NCBI RefSeq assembly: GCF_039528515.1
Contig: NZ_BAAALT010000016.1
Coordinates: 8,880-72,879, forward strand
Direction of reading: 5' to 3'
DNA: 64,000 bases
From: Luedemannella flava
GTDB taxonomy: Bacteria; Actinomycetota; Actinomycetes; Mycobacteriales; Micromonosporaceae
This document shows, piece by piece, positions 20,701-31,400 of the stretch (position 1 is its first letter; every line of letters begins with the position of its first letter). A program made the translations under genes and the position numbers. Below the pieces are notes generated by a model. The model searched no databases. It was not told the DNA's origin and was given only the letters and a program-made list of their open reading frames with translations.

Positions 20701-23700
20701 GCGTACGACGCGCACGGCCGCACCACAACGTCGTGGAACGCCCTGAACGTCGCGACCACGACCGCGTACACCCCCGCGACCGGCGGTCCGGTGACCGGCA
20801 CGACCGTTACCAACGCGCTCGGGCACGTCATCACGACGACCCTCGACCCGGCGTACGGGTCGCCCACCAGCATCGTCGACGCGAACCTGAAGCGCACCGA
20901 TCTCGCGTACGACGCGCTCGGCAGCCTCACCAGCGTCTGGCTGCCCGGTCGGGACAAGGCGACCAAGTCGGCCAACATGACGTACAGCTACCTGCTCCGT
21001 ACGAACGCTCCGACGGTCGTCACGACGAAGGAGCTGAACGCGTCCGAACAGTACGTCACGACCTACGCGCTGTTCGACGGGCTCCTGCGGGAGCGGCAGT
21101 CGCAGAGCCCGTCGCCGTCCGGCGGGCGGATCATCACCGAGAGCTTCTACGACAGCGTCGGCCACAAGGTGAAGGCCTACGGCGCCTACTACGCGACGGG
21201 CAGCCCGGGCACCTCGCTGGTCACCGCCACGCAGCGTACGGACGTGCCGAGCCAGTTCCGCACGGTGTTCGACGGCGTGTCGCGTCCCACGGCGGAGATC
21301 TTCCAGCCGTACGACGTGGAGCGCTGGCGGACGACGACCGCGTACGGCGGGGATCGCCTCGACGTGACGCCGCCGGCAGGCGGGACCGCCACGTCGACCG
21401 TCCTGGACGCGCAGGGTCGCACGCGCACGTTGCGGATGTACACCGGCGCGACCCCGACCCCGTACACGACGGGCACGTGGGACGAGACGAACTACACCTA
21501 CAACGCGAAGGGGCAGCTCGGCACCGTCACCGACGCCGTGGGCAACCAGTGGATCCACACCTATGACCTGCTGGGTCGGGAGATTCAGACGGTCGATCCC
21601 GACAAGGGCACGACGAAGTTCGGTTACAACAACGAGGGGCAACTGACCTCGACCGAGCTCAACGGCAAGAAGCTGTTCTTCAGCCTCGATGTGCTCGGCC
21701 GAAAGCGGTCTCTACGTGAGGACACCGTTTCCGGGACGCTCCGCGCCCAGTGGACCTACGACAACATCGCGAAGGGCCTGCTGAGTACGTCCACCCGCCT
21801 CGTCGGCACAGCCGCGTACCAGACGAAGATCCTGGAGTACAACGACAACTACCAGCCCGTCAGCACCCAGATCTCGATTCCGTCCACGGAAACCGGGCTG
21901 AGCGGCACGTACGTCTACAACAACACGTTCAACGCCGCGGACGGCTCGTTGGCCTCCACCACGGTTCCGGGTATGCCGACAGGCGGGCTCCCCGTGGAGA
22001 CGCTGTCCTTCACGTACAGCAGCCTCGGTCTGTTGACGTCGATGTCCTCGCTCTACGGAAGCCCGGGAACCAACATGTCGTTGGTCCAGGCCGTGGCGTA
22101 CAACGCGCTGGGCCAGACGGATCAACTCACGTTCGATACGGACGCTACGGCCGGCGGGCGCGTATGGCAGTCGTTCACCCGTGAACTCGACACGGGCCGG
22201 ACGACCGCGATCCGTACGGACCGGGACAACGTGGCGCCGTACACGGTCGCGGACGTCCGCTACGCGTACGACAACGCCGGCAACATCAAAAAGGTCACGG
22301 ACGTGTCGCCGGATCCGGTCGACGACACCCAGTGCTTCACCTACGACTACCTGCAGCGGCTGACCGAGGCCTGGACCCCGACCAGCGGCGACTGCAATGC
22401 CACCAAGTCGACCGCCGCGCTCGGCGGGCCGGCGCCCTACTGGCACGCGTGGGAACTGGACAAGACGGGCAACCGCAAGAAGCTGACGGTCCGCACGTCG
22501 ACGATGAACTACGTCACCGACTACCAGTACCCGGCCACCGGCTCGTCGCGACCGCATGCGGTCAGTTCGTCCTCCGGCGCGCAGGTCGCCGAGTACCGCT
22601 ACGACGCCAACGGCAACACCGTGTGTCGACCGGTGAACACCGGCACGAACGACTGTGACGCGGCCACGCCGACGACGGCTGGATCGCAGGTTCTTACCTG
22701 GGATCCTGAAGGTCACCTCGCTACTTCGACCGACTCGTCCGGCGCGACCACCTACATCTACGACGCCGAGGGAAACCGGCTGGTCCGGCGTGACCCGACG
22801 GGCAAGACGCTCTATCTTCCCGGGCAGGAAGTCCGCTACACCACGGCGTCGCAGGCCGTTACCGGCACGCGTTACTACGCGTTCGGCGACAAGACGATCG
22901 CGTCCCGTGACGCCGCGGGCCTGACGTGGCTGAACTCCGACCATCAGGGAACGTCGCAGGTCGCCATTCGGCAGTCTGACCAGCAGGTCACCACCCGCCG
23001 CCAGGTGCCGTACGGCGCTAGCCGCGGTGCCGCTGTGACGTGGCCAAACACGCGCGGGTTCGTCGGTGGCGTCAACGACAACACAGGGCTCGTACACCTC
23101 GGCGCGCGTGAGTACGACCAGGCAACGGGTCGGTTCATCTCTGTGGACCCGGCCATGGATCTCGCTGATCCGCAGCACTGGAACGGCTATTCCTACGCCA
23201 ACAACAGCCCGATAACCCTGAGTGACCCGAGCGGCCTCGAACCCGGCTCATGGTGCAATGACAACGCATGCTCTGTGGTGACGGGACAATCCCAAACGTC
23301 TCACCCGATGGAAACCGGCTTCGACGCGAACGGCAACGCGCGAAAGAAAAAGGCGCCAGACATCGACCCAAAGGAATACGCACGCGCGTACACCGAATGG
23401 TCCAGGATAGGCTGCACCCGGATGCCTATTGGTGGCCTGACGAATCCATTGAGCCCTTGCCTTCCGTCGACGGACGCGCAGAATCAGGTGTTTGCCGACG
23501 CCGAGAACCTGTATCTCCTGGCGAAGGAACTTGGCCTCGGATACGTGCCGCTTCTGAACTGCGACTATTGCGACTATCTAGATGCGCAAGCCGCGGCGGG
23601 GTTCAAGCTCCTCGGGACACTCCTTGGAGTTGACGACTACATCGACTGCTTCAAGGGCAAATGGTCTGGATGCGCCTGGGTGGCAGTCGGCTTCGTCGGC

Positions 23701-24567
23701 TACGGACTGGGCAAGGCTGTAACTGCCCTCAAGAACATCAAGCGCCTTAGAGGGCTGGCGACAAAGCTCGACGATATTCCGAAATTTTGCCCGGTATCAT
23801 TCGGATCAAACAGCTTCTCTGCCGACACGCCCGTTTTGCTGGCAGATGGAACCACTAAGCCGATCGACGAGATCCGTGTCGGTGACATTGTAGTTGCGAC
23901 AGACCCAGCAACGGGAGAACAAGGACCACGTCTGGTTACCAACATCTGGGTCCATGACGACATTCTGGTCGACCTCGTGCTGCAGAATGGTTTGACAATT
24001 TCTACCACGGAAGATCACCTTTTCTGGAACGAAACTGATCAGCAGTGGCAAGAAGCCCAGTTTATGGACAAGGGCGACCGGGTTCTCGCTCTTGGTATGT
24101 CCACGGTGGCCGTTGATTCACTGAACTGGAAAACAATCCACCGCGCTGCGGCGTACAACCTAACGGTCGACGACCTACATACCTACTATGTACTCGCCGG
24201 GTCAACGCCGGTATTGGTGCACAACGACGGTGGCTGGGAAGTTCCTGACGACTTCGTTATTGTTAGGGGTGGCCAGAGCGCTATGGCTGGACCCGGGGAG
24301 GTATTCTCTGGTTCGATGGGAACAACAGTAAGCGAAGCCGGGGCGGCAGTACCCCACGGGAGCATTCGGGTAACCACGGCTGGTGCAATTCGTGCAGCCG
24401 GCGGAACAGTTGTCTATGCTCCAGAAGTTGGCCCGGGTGGTGCGATGAATAATAATCATGTAAATGTGACCCTCGGCGACAACAACCCATTCGGTGAGCT
24501 TGAGAATAATCCTGTCGCTAAGGCTGACCGGATGACGCCAGAGGCACTTGGAAAGCGGCGGTGCTAG
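17614..24567 (+). CDS. RHS/YD-repeat protein B with Hint domain and C-terminal toxin tip
   Basis: Secreted polymorphic toxin of 2,317 residues. It has a long signal peptide (hydrophobic core about 31-44, cleavage after AFA, about 50). A SpvB-like beta region follows (PPSAGGLGPQVGISYNSQSVDG), then many YD repeats and an RHS core (about 1695-1875, GFVGGVNDNTGLVHLGAREYD to SDPSGL). A linker with a hydrophobic segment (CAWVAVGFVGYGLGKA) leads to a Hint autoprotease (2066-2204: NSFSADTPVL, TEDH, ending VLVHN). The tip (2205-2317) is what Hint would release. It contains FVIVRGG, FSGSMGTT, PHGSIRVTTAGAIRAAGGT and HVNV; I do not assign it to a family. The RGG and SGS motifs weakly recall ADP-ribosyltransferases. 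GTG 17614 has CGGAGG upstream. The tip is visibly less GC-rich than the body. Gene C is a paralogue. Confidence 0.9.
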   Translation: MTSRPSDDELVQVRPPMPWPDRLRRNARRLVAMALAGVLAGTLTDQPAFALPGGAAALGAPPTPQSVPAVPVSNVAWSAPPVIPNSTDTLPAASNPPAEWPEGGSALVSLAAPASSSATTDSTAAAKQAAKAGGLDLKLGALASASSSARDVTGSVPLKQVRVEVLDRAATAKAGVTGVVMKVARTDGSSAAGKIALSVDYKAFAGAYGADWASRLRLVSLPACALTTPEERACAGTPLTSTNDVKAKAVSASVAVSSAGSVVALAAAPSGPAGNYAATSLQASATWAAGGNSGAFTWSYPMRVPPSAGGLGPQVGISYNSQSVDGRHAASNNQPSWVGEGFDASAGGQIERRYTACATDMDGDANNDVKNGDQCWETNNAVLSLAGHSGELIYNSTEGRWHLRSDDGTRIERKTGATNGDDNGEHWVVTTPDGTQYWFGLNRLPGWASGDPVTESAWTLPVYGNDPNEPCHATAFEDSDCVQAYRWNLDYVVDVNGNSMSYWYVKETNKYGRNLDSGDAPTYVRGGYLDRVDYGTRQDGGVDSVLDTPAPQRVDLGVANRCVSNCSTKNATNWPDVPWDSECTGTPCDNYSPTFWTSKRLATVTTQIRSGSSYANVERWTLRHSFPDPGDGTRAGLWLAKLSHEGLNGTTVTVPDIEFAGIQLANRVDTIDHSPAMNWWRVARVRNETGGTLNVVYSGPDCVAGSTPTAETNSKRCYPVRWTPEGATNPKWDWFHKYVVTDVYEIDHTGGAAPQGSPRIAYHYTYYDGAAWHYNDDDGLIDAKDKTWSDYRGYSRVGVTTGDPDEPSRTYTETRFFRGMHGDKAAPSGGTRTVTVTGTGVTTVNDEDAYAGMVRETTVFNGPGGAVVSRDVNEPWQSAATATRTFNGDTVTARYVVVKANHKRIARDGGRADRVTSTVSTFDNYGMAVQVEDLGDTAVTGDETCTKSTFEPRNTTAWILNKPHTLQTYAATCSATTGTLTEAQIITEHRMTYDDNAYLEAPDKGLAVKVDTMSAWNSGTPTFITKSRAAYDAHGRTTTSWNALNVATTTAYTPATGGPVTGTTVTNALGHVITTTLDPAYGSPTSIVDANLKRTDLAYDALGSLTSVWLPGRDKATKSANMTYSYLLRTNAPTVVTTKELNASEQYVTTYALFDGLLRERQSQSPSPSGGRIITESFYDSVGHKVKAYGAYYATGSPGTSLVTATQRTDVPSQFRTVFDGVSRPTAEIFQPYDVERWRTTTAYGGDRLDVTPPAGGTATSTVLDAQGRTRTLRMYTGATPTPYTTGTWDETNYTYNAKGQLGTVTDAVGNQWIHTYDLLGREIQTVDPDKGTTKFGYNNEGQLTSTELNGKKLFFSLDVLGRKRSLREDTVSGTLRAQWTYDNIAKGLLSTSTRLVGTAAYQTKILEYNDNYQPVSTQISIPSTETGLSGTYVYNNTFNAADGSLASTTVPGMPTGGLPVETLSFTYSSLGLLTSMSSLYGSPGTNMSLVQAVAYNALGQTDQLTFDTDATAGGRVWQSFTRELDTGRTTAIRTDRDNVAPYTVADVRYAYDNAGNIKKVTDVSPDPVDDTQCFTYDYLQRLTEAWTPTSGDCNATKSTAALGGPAPYWHAWELDKTGNRKKLTVRTSTMNYVTDYQYPATGSSRPHAVSSSSGAQVAEYRYDANGNTVCRPVNTGTNDCDAATPTTAGSQVLTWDPEGHLATSTDSSGATTYIYDAEGNRLVRRDPTGKTLYLPGQEVRYTTASQAVTGTRYYAFGDKTIASRDAAGLTWLNSDHQGTSQVAIRQSDQQVTTRRQVPYGASRGAAVTWPNTRGFVGGVNDNTGLVHLGAREYDQATGRFISVDPAMDLADPQHWNGYSYANNSPITLSDPSGLEPGSWCNDNACSVVTGQSQTSHPMETGFDANGNARKKKAPDIDPKEYARAYTEWSRIGCTRMPIGGLTNPLSPCLPSTDAQNQVFADAENLYLLAKELGLGYVPLLNCDYCDYLDAQAAAGFKLLGTLLGVDDYIDCFKGKWSGCAWVAVGFVGYGLGKAVTALKNIKRLRGLATKLDDIPKFCPVSFGSNSFSADTPVLLADGTTKPIDEIRVGDIVVATDPATGEQGPRLVTNIWVHDDILVDLVLQNGLTISTTEDHLFWNETDQQWQEAQFMDKGDRVLALGMSTVAVDSLNWKTIHRAAAYNLTVDDLHTYYVLAGSTPVLVHNDGGWEVPDDFVIVRGGQSAMAGPGEVFSGSMGTTVSEAGAAVPHGSIRVTTAGAIRAAGGTVVYAPEVGPGGAMNNNHVNVTLGDNNPFGELENNPVAKADRMTPEALGKRRC

Positions 24568-24598
24568 GCGTATCTGCAGATCCTAGGGGGCACTTTCG

Positions 24599-24895
24599 AT
24601 GAAGCGCGGCGTACTTTGGAACCCTACCGACCGCACTGGTGGGCCGGTAGACGATATTCTGTTCGCATTGAGGAAATCCTATCCGGGACTCCAGGTCGTG
24701 CGTTTATCGGTTTCCCATCCTGCTGACGATGACAATGTTTGGTTTATCTCACTTCCTCCCGACGGTCCTGAACTCCAACTCGATTCGCTGCCGAATGGAC
24801 GTCCGCCATTCCTGTTGGAATCGGATTGGGCTAGAGCCCAAACCGCTGACATAGAAGAGGCGATCGAGCAGCTTTCCGAGTGGTTGCGAGAATAA
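24599..24895 (+). CDS. Candidate immunity protein to toxin B
   Basis: Small protein of 98 residues (MKRGVLWNPTDRTGG start), acidic towards the C-terminus, no signal peptide and no membrane segment. I do not recognise its family. Its place 31 bp after the toxin-tip stop, with a strong AGGGGG ribosome site and matching lower GC, is the standard position of a cytoplasmic immunity protein in polymorphic-toxin loci. Its sequence is unrelated to the gene following toxin C, as expected if each immunity protein is specific to its own tip. It contains one TTA codon (24704-24706). Function is inferred from position only. Confidence 0.65.
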   Translation: MKRGVLWNPTDRTGGPVDDILFALRKSYPGLQVVRLSVSHPADDDNVWFISLPPDGPELQLDSLPNGRPPFLLESDWARAQTADIEEAIEQLSEWLRE

Positions 24896-25068
24896 GCGGC
24901 TTCTGACCTGCATTGTTTCATTGGCGGCACGTTGTTCAAAATCGTGCGTCGGGCCGATTCACGTTGCCGTGAAGCGAGTTCGAGGGCTATGTATCGGCGG
25001 GCCAGCGCCACTTCTGTCTGAGGTATTGCTGGAGTTCGTGTGCCGTAAGGTCATCGATACCAGAGGCA

Positions 25069-25096
25069 TTGACTACTCGGCATGCATGCCGATATC
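25069..25096 (+). promoter_or_regulatory. Putative promoter of the relic-C operon, copy of the gene A promoter
   Basis: TTGACT (25069-25074), a 16-bp spacer and GATATC (25091-25096). The surrounding sequence aligns with the gene A promoter and leader (CATTGAC, GCATGCATGCCGATA, CGTTC, CTGATCA, a run of five G). The distance from -35 to a GTG is 66 bp, as in front of gene A. It probably drives gene C. The stretch 24896-25060 before it shows nothing recognisable. Confidence 0.55.
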
Positions 25097-25134
25097 GTTC
25101 GACCCTGATCACGACTCCACCGCGGGGGCAAGAA

Positions 25135-25416
25135 GTGGCGATCGAGGTTCAGCACCGCTGTGCACGCCCAGCCGTCGACCATCATCCTCAGTCGTTTGAA
25201 GAAAGCGCCGAACCGGGTTCGATTGCTTCCCGCTGCAGGCTCGTCGAGCATTTGGGTTCGTACGAGCCGATTTTGAACTGTTGGACGCTTGCATCGGCAG
25301 CGACGGTGTCCATGCCAGGTTTGTCGGCAGCGCCTCGGTCGGCCTGCGGTACACGTGCCTTTGCCCACCCTCAAGCCTGGTCCAAGGCGACCGGATTTGT
25401 CATGCCGACTTCCTGA
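25135..25416 (+). pseudogene. Relic of a gene A paralogue (5' and 3' ends only)
   Basis: The region starts at a GTG placed exactly like that of gene A behind a homologous promoter. It ends in a stop whose surroundings match gene A's end (CCGACTTCCTGA followed by CGAGxTCGACGA, then the ribosome site of the RHS gene). The middle of about 200 bp does not resemble gene A and has no signal peptide, although an open frame of 93 codons happens to persist. An alternative frame across 25210-25440 reads like a fragment of a small globular protein (FGFVRADFELLDACIGSDGVH) and could be an old immunity gene. The most economical reading is an A-like gene lost by internal deletion. Confidence 0.5.
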
Positions 25417-25449
25417 ACGAGCTCGACGACTCTCCCCGGAGGTACCCCG

Positions 25450-28400
25450 GTGACGTCACGTCTTTCTGATGGGCATGTGGTCCAGGTTCACCCGCATACA
25501 TCCCGGCCGGATCGGCTGCGGCGCACTGCCAGGCGAGCCGTGGCCATGGCGCTCGCTGGGGTGCTCGTAGGCACCCTGTCGGACCAGCCGGCGTTCGCGT
25601 GGCCGGGCGCGGCGGCGACGTTGGCGGCACCGCCGACGCCGCAGACCGTGCCGGCCGTGCCGGTATCCAACGTGTCGTGGTCGGCGCCTCCGGTCCTGCC
25701 CAACTCGACGGACACATTGCCGGCGGCGTCGAACCCGCCGGCGGAGTGGCCGTCGGCGGGTGCGACGACCGTGAGCCTCGCGGCTGCCGCTGGTTCGTCG
25801 TCCGCGACGGACGCCGCGGCGGCCGCGACGACGGCCGCGAAGGCCGGTGGGCTGAACCTGAAGGTGGGTGCGACCGGCGCGTCCAGCTCGTCCTCCGCGC
25901 GTGACACCACCAGCACGGCGGCGCCCAAGCAGGTGCGCGTGGAGGTGCTCGACCGGGCGGCGACCGCCAAGGCGGGCGTCACCGGCGTGGTCATGAAGGT
26001 CGCGCGCACGGACGGCTCGTCGGCGGCTGGGAAGATCGCGCTCAGTGTCGACTACAAGGCGTTCGCCGGCGCGTACGGCGCGGACTGGGCGTCACGGCTG
26101 CGGCTGGTGTCGTTGCCGGCCTGTGCGCTGACCACGCCGGAGGAGCGCGCGTGCGCGGGCACACCGTTGAAGTCGACCAATGACGTGAAGGCGAAGGCCG
26201 TGTCGGCCAGCGTCGCGGTGTCGTCCGCGGGCAGCGTGGTCGCGCTGGCCGCCGCCCCGTCGGGACCCTCGGGGTCCTACGCGGCTACGTCGCTGCAGTC
26301 GTCGTCGACGTGGTCTGCCGGCGGGAACTCGGGTGCGTTCAACTGGTCCTACCCGATGCGCGTACCGCCGTCGGCCGGCGGGCTCGCGCCGCAGGTGTCG
26401 GTCGGCTACAACTCGCAGTCGGTGGACGGCCGGCACGCGGCCTCGAATAACCAGCCGTCCTGGGCCGGCGAGGGCTTCGATGTCGGCGCCGGCGGTCTGA
26501 TCGAGCGTCGCTACCTGCCATGTGCCGAGGACATGGACGACGACGCGAACAACGACGAGAAGACCGGCGACATGTGTTGGGAGACCAACAACGCGGTCCT
26601 GTCGTTGGCCGGGCACTCCGGTGAGTTGATCTACAACAGCACTGAGGGTCGGTGGCACCTGCGGGCCGACGACGGCACCCGTATCCGGCGCGAGACGGGC
26701 GGCGTCAACGGCGACAACGACGGCGAGTACTGGGTCGTCACGACCACCGACGGCACGCAGTACTGGTTCGGACTGAACCGGCTGCCCGGCTGGACGTCGG
26801 GCGACCCGGTGACCGAGTCGACCTACACGGTGCCCGTGTACGGCAACGACCCCAACGAGCCGTGCCACGCGACCGCGTTCGAGGACTCGGACTGTGTGCA
26901 GGCGTGGCGGTGGAACCTCGACTACGTCGTGGACGTCAACGGCAACTCCATGTCGTACTGGTACGTCAAGGAGACCAACAAGTACGGCCGCAACCTCGAC
27001 TCGAGCGACGCGCCGACATACGTCCGGGGCGGCTACCTCGACCGGGTCGACTACGGCACCCGCCGGGACAACAACATCGAGTCGGTGCTCGACGCGCCGG
27101 CACCGCAGCGGGTCGACTTCGGCGTCGCCGACCGGTGCGTCTCGAACTGCACGACCAAGAATGCGACCAACTGGCCCGACGTCCCGTGGGACTCGGAGTG
27201 CACCGGCACGCCGTGCGAGAACTACTCGCCGACGTTCTGGACCACGAAGCGCCTCGCGACGGTGACGACGCAGGTGCGGTCCGGCTCGAGTTACTCCAAC
27301 GTCGAGCGGTGGACGCTGCGGCACAGCTTCCCCGACCCGGGCGACGGCACCCGGGCCGGTCTGTGGTTGTCGAAGCTGTCCCACGAGGGCCTCGCCGGGA
27401 CCACGACGACGGTGCCGGACATCGAGTTCGCCGGCATCCAGCTCGCCAACCGGGTGGACACGGTCGACTTCGCCCCGGCCATGAACTGGTGGCGCGTGGC
27501 CCGCATCCGCAACGAGTCGGGCGGGACGATCAACATCACGTACTCGGCCCCGGAGTGCGTCGCCGGGTCGCCACCCAACCCCGCGACCAACACCAAGCGG
27601 TGCTACCCGGTGCGGTGGACGCCCGAAGGGGCGGCGACGCCGAAGCAGGACTGGTTCCACAAGTACGTCGTCACCGACATCTACGAGATCGACCACACCG
27701 GCGGCGCGGCCCCGCAGGGCAGCCCGCGCATCGCCTACCACTACACGTACTACGACGGTGTGGCGTGGCACTACACCGATGACGACGGTCTCGTCGACCC
27801 CAAGGATCGCGACTGGTCGGACTACCGGGGCTACGGGCGCGTCGGCGTGACCGTCGGCGACCCCGACGACCCGGGTCGCACGTACACGGAAACGAAGTTC
27901 TTCCGGGGCATGCACGGTGACCGGGCGAACGACAGCGGCGGCACCCGCACCGTCACCATCACCGGCACGGGCGTGGCCACCGTCAACGACGAGAACGCCT
28001 ACGCGGGCCTGGCCCGCGAGACCACGGTCTTCAACGGCCCGGGCGGCGCCGTGGTGACCCGCGAGGTCAACGAGCCGTGGCAGTCCGCGGCCACCGCCAC
28101 CCGGGGCTCGGTGTCGGCCCGGTTCGTCGCCATCAAGGCGACGCACAAGCGGGCGGCGCGCGACGGCGGACGTGCTGACCTGGTCGCGTCCGCCACCACC
28201 ACGTTCGACGCGTACGGCATGGCCGTGCAGGTGGAGGACCTGGGCGACACCGCCGTCACGGGCGACGAGACGTGCGTCAAGACGACCTATGAGCCGCGCA
28301 ACAACACTGCGTGGATCATGGACAAGTCACACAAGGTGCAGAAGTACGCGGTCGGTTGCGCGAGCACCACCGGCACACTGACCGAGGCGCAGATCATCGG

Positions 28401-31400
28401 CGAGGACCGCACCATCTACGACGACAACGCGTTCCTGGAGGCCCCCGACAAGGGACTTGTCGCGAAGACCGAAGTCATGTCCACGTGGAACTCGGGTTCG
28501 CCGACGTTCCTCACGACGTCGCGGTTCGCGTACGACATCCACGGTCGGGCGACGAGCACCTGGGACGCCCTGAACTACGAGTCGAAGACCGAGTTCACGC
28601 CGTTGACCGGCGGGCCGGTCACCGCTATGAAGGCGACGAACCCGCTCGGGCACGTGACCACGACGACGCTCGACCCCGCGTACGGCATGGGCACGGCCAT
28701 TGTCGACGCGAACCTCAAGCGCACCGACATCGCCTATGACGGTCTTGGTCGAATGACCAGCGTCTGGCTGCCGGGCCGCGACAAAGCCACCAAGACCGCC
28801 AACTTGACGTTCGGATACCAGCTGCGCACGAACGCGCCAACGGTCGTGTCCACCAGCAGTCTCAACGGCTCGGAGCAGTACATCACCCGGTACGCCCTGT
28901 ACGACGGCCTGATGCGCGACCGGCAGACCCAGACGGCGTCGCCGTCGGGCGGGCGGCTGATCACGGAGAACTTCTACGACACCGTCGGCAACAAGGTCAA
29001 AACCTACAACCTGTACTACGCGACCGGCGCGCCGAGCGCGACGCTGGTCACCGCCACGCAGCGCACCGACGTGCCCAACCAGTACCGCACCGTCTTCGAC
29101 GGTGCGAAGCGGGAGACCGCCGTCATCTTCCAGCCGTACGACGCGGAACGGTGGCGGACCACGACGGCTTACGGCGGCGACCGTACGGACGTCACCCCGC
29201 CCGCCGGTGGCACGGCCGCCTCGACGGTCGTCGACGCGCATGGTCGGACCACAGCCTTGCGGCAGTACTTCGGTGCCACCCCGACGCCGACCACCGCGGG
29301 CACGTGGGACCAGACGTCGTACGCGTACAACGCCAAGGGCCAGCTCGCCACGGTCACCGACGCACTGGGCAACGAGTGGAAGTCCACATATGACCTGCTC
29401 GGCCGCCTGAGCGAGGCGAAGGATCCGGACAAGGGCACCACGAAGTACGGCTATGACAACGCTGGTCGGCTCACCTCGGTGACGGACAGCAACAACAAGA
29501 AGCTGCTCTTCGTGCTCGACGCGCTCGGCCGGAAGAAGTCGGTCTACGAGGACTCGCTCAGCGGCACGCTGCGCGCCCAGTGGGTCTATGACACCATCGC
29601 GAAGGGTCAGCTGAGCACCTCGACCCGCAAGGTCGGCACCGCCCTCTATCAGAGCAAGATCCTCGCCTACAACGATCGCTACCAGCCCACCCAGAGCGAG
29701 ATCGTTATTCCGTCGGCCGAGACCGGCCTCGCGGGCACCTACGCCTACGCCAACACGTACAACGGCGTCGACGGGTCGCTGACGTCGTCAACGCTCCCCG
29801 GTATGGCGACTGGCGGGCTACCGACCGAGACGCTGTCCTACACCCACAACAGCCTCGGCATGCCCATCGCGATGTCGTCGCTGTACGGGACCAGCCCTGG
29901 AACGAATCTCAAGCTGGTTCCCGCTGTCGCCTACAACGCGCTGGGCCAGACCGAGCAGATCACTCTCGACACCGATGACACCGCCGGTGGCCGGGTCTGG
30001 CAGTCCTACACCCGGCAACTGGAGACCGGTCGGATCACCGGCATTCGTACGGACCGCGACACGGTGGCCCCGTACACGGTCATGGATCAGCGCCTCACGT
30101 ACGACAACGCCGGCAACATTACGAAGATCACGGATGCCGCGCCCGATCCCGTGGACGACACCCAGTGCTTCACGTACGACTTCCTCCGCCGCCTTACCGA
30201 GGCATGGACTCCGGCCAGCGGCGACTGTAACGCCGCCAAGTCGACCGCCGCGCTGGGTGGGCCGGCGCCCTACTGGCACACCTGGGCGCTGGACAAGACC
30301 GGCAACCGGACAAAGCTCACCGTTCACACGACGTCGATGAACTACGTCACCGACTACCAGTACCCGGCCGCGGGTGCGAGCGCGACCCGCCCGCACGCGG
30401 TCAACTCGACGACGGGTGCGCAGGTTTCCGAGTACCGCTACGACGCCAACGGCGCTACGCTCTGCCGCCCGGCCGGAACGGGAACCAACGACTGCGACGC
30501 GTCGAATCCCACCACGGCCGGTTCGCAGGTGCTGACCTGGGATCCCGAGGGCCACCTGGCGACCTCGACCGACGCGACCGGCGCCACCAGCTACATCTAC
30601 GACGCCGACGGCAACCGCCTGATCCGCCGCGACCCGACCGGCAAGACCCTCTACCTGCCCGGCCAGGAGGTCCGGTACACCACGTCGTCCCAGGTGGTGA
30701 CCTGCACCCGCTACTACGCGCTCGGTGACGCGGTGTTTGCATCGCGTGATGCCGCCGGCCTGACCTGGCTCGGCGGTGACCACCAGGGCACGGCACAGGT
30801 CTCGATCCGCCAGTCTGACCAGCAGCTCACGGCTCGGCGCCAGTTGCCCTACGGCGGAGCTCGCGGGGCGGCCGTGACCTGGCCGAACACCAAGGGCTTC
30901 GTGGGCGGCACGACGGACAACACGGGCCTGACGCATCTTGGCGCCCGCGAATACGACCCCAACACGGGCCGCTTCATATCCGTCGACCCCGTCATGGATA
31001 TGAACGACCCGCAGCAGTGGAACGGTTACAGCTACTCGGGTAACAGCCCGATCACATTCAGTGATCCGAGCGGTCTCTGGAGCTTCGCCAGCCTCGCCAC
31101 GGCGAGCTGTAACTACACAAACCAGTACGCCGCGAGTGCCTGCGCATCGGCGACCAAGGGATACGTCTCGGTCACCATCACGGTCGCCGAGGAATTCAGC
31201 ATCTTTGCTAACGAGTACTGCAACTGCGACTTCAAGAAGGATATCCTCGAGGACTTCCCGTACGAGCCGTACATGAAGAATGTCGTTCAGCAGTTCCTGT
31301 GCAAGCAGATGAGCGGCATCACCTGCACGGAATACGCGGAGCGGAACGGCGAGGTCGACCCCTGGAAGATGCTCAAGGACTTCACCGGCGTCTCCGATGC

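Noticed and set aside
24896..25060. Short open frames after the first immunity gene, possible transposase remnant
   Set aside because: No transposase motif, inverted repeat or target duplication could be identified.
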